Source: a bacterium
GTDB taxonomy: Bacteria > Spirochaetota > UBA4802 > UBA5550
NCBI GenBank assembly: GCA_024224995.1
Contig: JAAENB010000228.1
Location: 1-10,245, forward strand
Direction: 5' to 3'
Length of the DNA: 10,245 nucleotides
A program made the position numbers and the translations under genes. The notes below the pieces were generated by a model. It worked only from the letters and a program-made list of their open reading frames with translations, had not been told where the DNA came from and ran no database searches. This document shows positions 5,993 to 10,245 of this stretch, piece by piece. The first letter of the stretch is position 1, and every line of letters begins with the position of its first letter.

Positions 5993-8900
5993 TTAAAAAT
6001 CGATTTTTTCTAAAATTCCGGCAATTATTTTTGCGTTTTCTTCTATATAACCGGGCAGCAGCATATCAAAATGATTGCCCACTCCTTTATAGCGAATAGA
6101 TTTATTTGCAGTTGATCCGTCCCATAAATCCGGTTTTTCACTGGCGCAATGGGTATCTTTTATGATGTTTTCCGTACCTGACGAGGTAATTAAATGGATA
6201 TTCGCGTTTATTCCTTTTTGATCAACTTTATCTTTTAAAAAGTGATAGTACTTTTCCGCTTTATCCAGAAACTTTTTAATAAGCGTTTCATCGTTTGTAA
6301 TTCTTCGTATTTCCTGCAGCATCTGTTCTTCGAAACTTTTTCTTCTCTCAATGGAAGAATCGAGATGTTCCATTGGAACAGATAATTTTAACCGGTCAAT
6401 GATGATTAAATCGGAAACAATTCTTCCGTTTTTTTCCAGCTCTTTTGCTACTTCAAATCCCAGGGAACCCCCGGCGGAATAGCCCAGTAATACAATAGGG
6501 CCCGTGGGTTGGATTGATATTATTTTTTGGGTATATGCTGCTATGTTCTCTTTTGTATCAATATAATTAAATGAATAAAAGAAATAACGGGGGAAAAAAT
6601 CCGAAAGCGCTTTATAAGACAATGCCATACCCATTCCCGGAGGCAGACAAAATACGTTTTTGGCGCTTTCCCGGTTTAAAAGGATGGGCATTTCATCATC
6701 GCGGGAATTTGTTTTTCGGGAGGTTTCGCTGCCCTGTTGTTTTTCTAAAAAAGATACTAATTCTTTTATGGTAAGCTTTTTAAAGAGTTGTGTCAGGGGT
6801 ATTTCAATGCCAAATTCTTCACCAATCTTTGTTGCCATAACAACAATGCCCAGAGAATTACCGCCTATTTCAAAGAAATCATCATCTTCCTCTATGTAAT
6901 CAAAACCCAGAATTTCTTCCCAGATCGCTCGTACTTTTTTTTCCGTATCATTCGTGATGGCCGGAGTATGTTCCCGAAACCGTTTGGTAAAGGGATTCGG
7001 CAATTCTTTCCGGTTAACTTTCCCGCTTTGATTTAAAGGAAACTTTTTCATTTCCATAAAGAATGAGGGGATCATATAGGCGGGCAGCTCTGCTGAGAGG
7101 AATTCCCGCAGCAGAGAGACCGGAATTTCCACCGCTCCCGGTTCTTTTACGGTATAATAGGCGCAGATATGTTTGTTGTTATTCGCGTCGTTTGTGGTAA
7201 TAATCGCTGCTTCTTTTATGTGTTCATTGGCGGCAAGGCGGTTTTCTATTTCTCCCAGCTCCACTCGAAAGCCCCGGATTTGAACCTGGCTGTCGATTCT
7301 TCCGGCAAAGTCGATATTCCCATCATCAAACCATCGTGCCAGGTCGCCGGTGCGGTACAATGTTTCTCCCGGAACAAAAGGATTGGGGATAAATTTTTCC
7401 GCTGTTAACTCCGGTCTGTTGAAATAGCCCAGGCCCACACCGTCTCCGCCAACACAGAGTTCACCAAAGACTCCAATGGGCTGCAGCTGGTTGTGGGGAC
7501 TCATAATATAGGCCGTGGAATTGCTGATGGGTTTCCCAATGGGAATATTTTCTTCGTAGTGATCATTAATTGAAAACGCTGTTGAAAAGACTGCATTTTC
7601 AGTTGGGCCATACCCGTTTATGACCTGAACATTTCCGCATCGTTCTCTTACTTCATTAATATGTTTTGCCGATAATTTTTCACCACCCACTACCAGGTAT
7701 TTCAAATGGGCAAAAATTTCAGGGTCTTGTGATTCCAGCTGGTTAAACAATGAAGTACTCACCCAGAGCGTGGTAATCCCGTATTCCTTTAATGCGCTTC
7801 CCAGTTTTTTAGCATCCAGGACAACCTCCTTGTCTACCAGGTAGAGGGTTAAGCCGTTTAATAAGGCGCCCCAGGTTTCAAATATGGTAACATCAAATAC
7901 AATTGCCGTTGTTGGCAGAATTCTGTCATCTTCTTTGAATTCAATATAATTTGTATTCTTTACCAGGCGAATAACATTTTTGTTGGTAATCATCACCCCT
8001 TTGGGTTTTCCCGTTGATCCCGATGTGTACATTATATAGGCAAGATTGCCGGGGCCGGTGCGGCCCGTGGGACGGCTTGTATCCCGGTTTTCCAATACAG
8101 TACTATCGAACTGGTCTTTTTGTTTTTTTTCAGCTGTTTTTTTATGTTTTGTGTTCTTGTTTACCTGTAGTATGGCATCATAGCGGAACCGGGTTAGCTC
8201 ATTTCCTATGGTATATGTTTTTTTTGAACAGGCTGTTTCCGCGACGGCATCTATTTCAATGCGAAGATCCTGAAAGAATCTTTTTGACAGGAATAGCTCG
8301 GAAGAAAATTCTGTCTTGGTTTTCTCGTTGGGATTTTTTTTCTTATATTCTTGTAAAGAATGAACCAGCTCTTCTTTTAAATCCAGGTCCATAATGTCTC
8401 CGAGATATATAATTCCCGTATCGTTGAGATGTTCAATTGATCGCGAAATTACCTTTCTTAAATAATTATGGCCATGAAAATACTGGACCACACTGTTTAA
8501 AATAATAATATCAAAATCATTTTCTTCAAGCCGGTCTATTTCATGGGCAGCGAGTACCCGTACTTCTATGTTGGTATGGTTTTCTTTTTCTATCTGCCGG
8601 AGATTTTTTTCTATTATTACCCGGGACATGTCCGTGCCTACGTAGCGTTTTACAAAAGGGGCCAGCCGGAACATGGTTAACCCCGAAGCGCAGCCAATTT
8701 CCAGGACTTTTACCTGTTTATGTAAATAGGGTTTCAGCTTTTGAAAAGTGCTTTCCGCGTATTCATCCATTTCTTTTCCCGAAAGGAATTCCCCGGTATA
8801 ACTATTCTGCCAGCCGCCTCCGGATATGGTATCCCGCGCCTGTTCTCCCGCGTATTCCCAGAGTCCCCGGTCCATCATTTTATTTTCTTCTTCTTCTGTT

Positions 8901-10066
8901 TCACCATATATATTGCTGCTGTCCATACACAGGAAATATTTTAATGAATCACATTCCCACTGGAGTTTATTCAGGCGTTTGATATATTTCTTGCCGGATA
9001 TGAGTAATGATATTCCGGAATCGTCGATCATGGTTTTTACCCGGTTTTCCGGGTATCCCGGGTCTATTGGTACATAGGCTGCCCCGCTTTTTAATATGCC
9101 AAGTATGGCAATGATCGCCTCAGGCGACCGCTCCATATAAATTCCAATAAGGGAATTATTATTCACCTGTTGTTCATCTATTAAATAGTGGGCCAGCTGG
9201 TTGGCTTGTTCGTCCAATTCTTTATAGCTCAGGGTTTTGTCCCGGTAAACAAGAGCTGTTTTTCCCGGTTTTTTATTTGCCTGTTCTTCAAATAATTGAT
9301 GTATTGCCTTATTGCCGGGATACGGCGATTTTGTACGGTTAAAATCGGAGAGTATTTGTTTTCTTTCCCGGGCCGAGAGTATATCAATTTCACCTATCTT
9401 TTTTTCCGGAAAGCCGGTGATTTCTTTTAAGATATTGGAAAAATGTCCGGCAAAGCGTTCCATGGTATTTTTCTTAAAAAGCCCGGTACTGTATTCCAGC
9501 ACTATGAAAAGTTTTTTATCTCGCTCCGTAATTAAAAATGAGAAATCAAATTTAGCTGTTCTTTTATCGAACCGGAAGGGAATACATTCAAGATCTTTTA
9601 TTTTGATTGTTTCTTCACCGGTATTTTGCAGTACCAATATGGTATTAAATACAGGATTCCTGTTTTTCTCTCTTTTCAGGGGGAGCTTTTCTACTAAATC
9701 CTCAAATTGATAATCCTGGTTTTCATAGGCCAATAAACAGTTTTGCTTTACCCGTGCCAGGAACGCTAAGAGTTCCATATCTCCTTTGATGGAATTCCGC
9801 ATGGGCAGGGTGTTTACAAACATGCCTAAAATATGCTGTAGATCGGCATGGGGTCTGTCGGCAAGAGGAGTGCCCACGACAATATCTTCATTGCCCGTAT
9901 ATTTATATAATAAGATATAATAGGCTGCTAATAAAACCATATAGAGGGTGATATTATTTTCTCTGCATAAACTGTTGAGAGCAGCTGTTGATTCTTTGTT
10001 TATTTCAGTGGTAATAAGAGCTCCTTCATAATTCATAAAAGAAGATTTGGGATAATCACCTGGCAT
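5993..10066 (-). CDS. NRPS terminal module, C-terminal portion: C (partial) - A with inserted methyltransferase - PCP - TE
   Basis: From the first in-frame ATG after an amber codon this frame gives 1357 aa, ending in TAA. Residues 1-235 are the C-terminal half of a condensation domain, with DIVVGTPLADRP, GMFVNTLPMR, NQDYQFEDL and RNPVFNTIL. Residues 255-360 start the adenylation domain (LSYKEL 279-284; LKSGAAYVPIDPGYP 325-339). Residues 400-640 are an inserted methyltransferase. Adenylation resumes at 675 with YTSGSTGKPKG, then NGYGPTE (817-823), YRTGDLAR (904-911) and NQSGKVNRKELP (1012-1023, Lys1016). The carrier domain has GGNSL with phosphopantetheine Ser1071. The thioesterase (about 1125-1355) has GYSAGG (Ser1197), Asp1224 and His1332. 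It therefore activates, methylates, adds and releases the last residue of a peptide. The pocket residues read D-V-F-W-V-G-G-V-F-K, closest to valine codes I know. ATG 10066 and the next one (10036) lack ribosome binding sites. The true gene continues upstream through the TAG at 10103 and beyond the window, so this piece is probably not an independent gene. Confidence 0.85.
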   Translation of the reverse strand: MPGDYPKSSFMNYEGALITTEINKESTAALNSLCRENNITLYMVLLAAYYILLYKYTGNEDIVVGTPLADRPHADLQHILGMFVNTLPMRNSIKGDMELLAFLARVKQNCLLAYENQDYQFEDLVEKLPLKREKNRNPVFNTILVLQNTGEETIKIKDLECIPFRFDKRTAKFDFSFLITERDKKLFIVLEYSTGLFKKNTMERFAGHFSNILKEITGFPEKKIGEIDILSARERKQILSDFNRTKSPYPGNKAIHQLFEEQANKKPGKTALVYRDKTLSYKELDEQANQLAHYLIDEQQVNNNSLIGIYMERSPEAIIAILGILKSGAAYVPIDPGYPENRVKTMIDDSGISLLISGKKYIKRLNKLQWECDSLKYFLCMDSSNIYGETEEEENKMMDRGLWEYAGEQARDTISGGGWQNSYTGEFLSGKEMDEYAESTFQKLKPYLHKQVKVLEIGCASGLTMFRLAPFVKRYVGTDMSRVIIEKNLRQIEKENHTNIEVRVLAAHEIDRLEENDFDIIILNSVVQYFHGHNYLRKVISRSIEHLNDTGIIYLGDIMDLDLKEELVHSLQEYKKKNPNEKTKTEFSSELFLSKRFFQDLRIEIDAVAETACSKKTYTIGNELTRFRYDAILQVNKNTKHKKTAEKKQKDQFDSTVLENRDTSRPTGRTGPGNLAYIMYTSGSTGKPKGVMITNKNVIRLVKNTNYIEFKEDDRILPTTAIVFDVTIFETWGALLNGLTLYLVDKEVVLDAKKLGSALKEYGITTLWVSTSLFNQLESQDPEIFAHLKYLVVGGEKLSAKHINEVRERCGNVQVINGYGPTENAVFSTAFSINDHYEENIPIGKPISNSTAYIMSPHNQLQPIGVFGELCVGGDGVGLGYFNRPELTAEKFIPNPFVPGETLYRTGDLARWFDDGNIDFAGRIDSQVQIRGFRVELGEIENRLAANEHIKEAAIITTNDANNNKHICAYYTVKEPGAVEIPVSLLREFLSAELPAYMIPSFFMEMKKFPLNQSGKVNRKELPNPFTKRFREHTPAITNDTEKKVRAIWEEILGFDYIEEDDDFFEIGGNSLGIVVMATKIGEEFGIEIPLTQLFKKLTIKELVSFLEKQQGSETSRKTNSRDDEMPILLNRESAKNVFCLPPGMGMALSYKALSDFFPRYFFYSFNYIDTKENIAAYTQKIISIQPTGPIVLLGYSAGGSLGFEVAKELEKNGRIVSDLIIIDRLKLSVPMEHLDSSIERRKSFEEQMLQEIRRITNDETLIKKFLDKAEKYYHFLKDKVDQKGINANIHLITSSGTENIIKDTHCASEKPDLWDGSTANKSIRYKGVGNHFDMLLPGYIEENAKIIAGILEKIDF
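8147..8869 (-). other. Methyltransferase domain inserted in the adenylation domain between core motifs A2 and A3
   Basis: Residues about 400-640 of the NRPS fragment interrupt the adenylation domain. They contain GGGWQNSYTGEF (416-427), the SAM-binding glycine motif VLEIGCASG (454-462), an acidic GTDMS (477-481) and NSVVQYF (524-530). These are hallmarks of NRPS-embedded N-methyltransferases. A lysine-rich linker (about 637-650) reconnects to motif A3. The placement differs from the commoner insertion between A8 and A9. Confidence 0.85.
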
Positions 10067-10102
10067 ATTCAGAACCGGGACTTCTTCTTTGAATGTATCC
10101 AG

Positions 10103-10105
10103 CTA
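10103..10105 (-). other. In-frame amber (TAG) codon inside the NRPS condensation domain
   Basis: The minus strand reads GCA TAC TAG CTG GAT. Homologous condensation domains have a 'YWL' at this place, so TAG replaces an expected TGG (one G-to-A change). Coding similarity is continuous in the same frame on both sides. It could be a nonsense mutation, a base-call or consensus error, or a readthrough site. Confidence 0.9.
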
Positions 10106-10245
10106 GTATGCTTCCTGTTTCCTGAAGGATTCGTTATCCTTCATCATTTTTCTGTGCCATTGGACATAGTCAATGTATTGCAGCCGTAACGGGGCCGGTT
10201 CCTTTCCTTCATAGAGCATGGAGATTTCTTTTAAGAGTATTTCCA
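10103..10245 (-). pseudogene. NRPS condensation-domain fragment upstream of the amber codon (5' end beyond window)
   Basis: Forty-six residues precede the TAG, beginning EILLKEISMLYEGKEPAPLR and ending RKQEAY. This matches the central part of condensation domains: the 'ALYEGKELPPLRIQY.DFA.WQ' region that follows the HHxxxDG half and leads into 'YWLEEFKGEIPVLNLPTDYP'. Across the TAG the similarity carries on as LDTFKEEVPVLNMPGDYP without a frame change, so this is the same gene as the 1357-aa piece downstream. The catalytic HHxxxDG motif must lie to the right of the window. If the TAG is real and not suppressed, the upstream polypeptide would end in the middle of its last condensation domain and lose the whole terminal module, including the releasing thioesterase. 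Confidence 0.8.

Noticed and set aside
8741..9710. Plus-strand ORFs of 67-132 aa opposite the NRPS
   Set aside because: They are antisense shadows of a strongly conserved NRPS frame, without recognisable domains.
10064..10066. ATG at 10066 as a genuine start of a separate 1357-aa NRPS protein
   Set aside because: It has no ribosome binding site, lies inside a condensation domain, and the homologous sequence continues in the same frame upstream through the TAG.
1..10245. CRISPR arrays, tRNA or rRNA genes, insertion sequences, phage genes
   Set aside because: I saw no regularly spaced repeats, no cloverleaf-like tRNA pattern, no transposase or integrase motifs and no terminal inverted repeats on reading both strands.

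Overview
The window looks like part of a specialised-metabolite region of an uncultured, moderately AT-rich bacterium. RiPP-type radical SAM enzymes sit beside a nonribosomal peptide synthetase (NRPS). The style of the NRPS resembles Acidobacteriota/Aminicenantes-type or deltaproteobacterial genomes as I remember them. There is no rRNA, tRNA or housekeeping gene here, so the phylum is a weak guess.

Layout, left to right. (1) Positions 1-1950 (minus strand) and 2098-4095 (plus strand) hold two paralogous, divergently transcribed radical SAM proteins. Both match the cobalamin-binding 'RiPP maturation radical SAM protein 1' type, whose characterised members are thought to be peptide C-methyltransferases. 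The first lacks only about its last ten codons, which lie beyond the window edge. The 147-bp gap between them appears to hold two back-to-back promoters sharing one self-complementary -35 hexamer. (2) Positions 4110-4544 (minus) hold a small SnoaL-like/ester-cyclase-type protein with its own sigma70-like promoter; it converges on the second radical SAM gene with a 14-bp gap. (3) Positions 4641-5831 (minus) hold a serine esterase of the Fes/IroE/esterase-D superfamily with an N-terminal membrane hairpin and its own promoter. (4) From the right edge down to 5993 (minus) runs the C-terminal part of an NRPS: condensation, adenylation with a methyltransferase inserted between core motifs A2 and A3, carrier protein, thioesterase. 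This is a chain-terminating module.

The main anomaly is in the NRPS. Its frame is open from the window edge except for one in-frame TAG at 10103-10105, exactly where condensation domains carry a conserved Trp (TGG). Downstream, neither of the first two in-frame ATGs has a ribosome binding site, so this is a nonsense mutation, a sequence error or a readthrough case.

How the parts could work together: the thioesterase would release an N-methylated or otherwise methylated peptide, and the nearby esterase could act on that product. The radical SAM pair would belong to a separate RiPP pathway whose precursor gene is not in this window. These links rest on proximity only.
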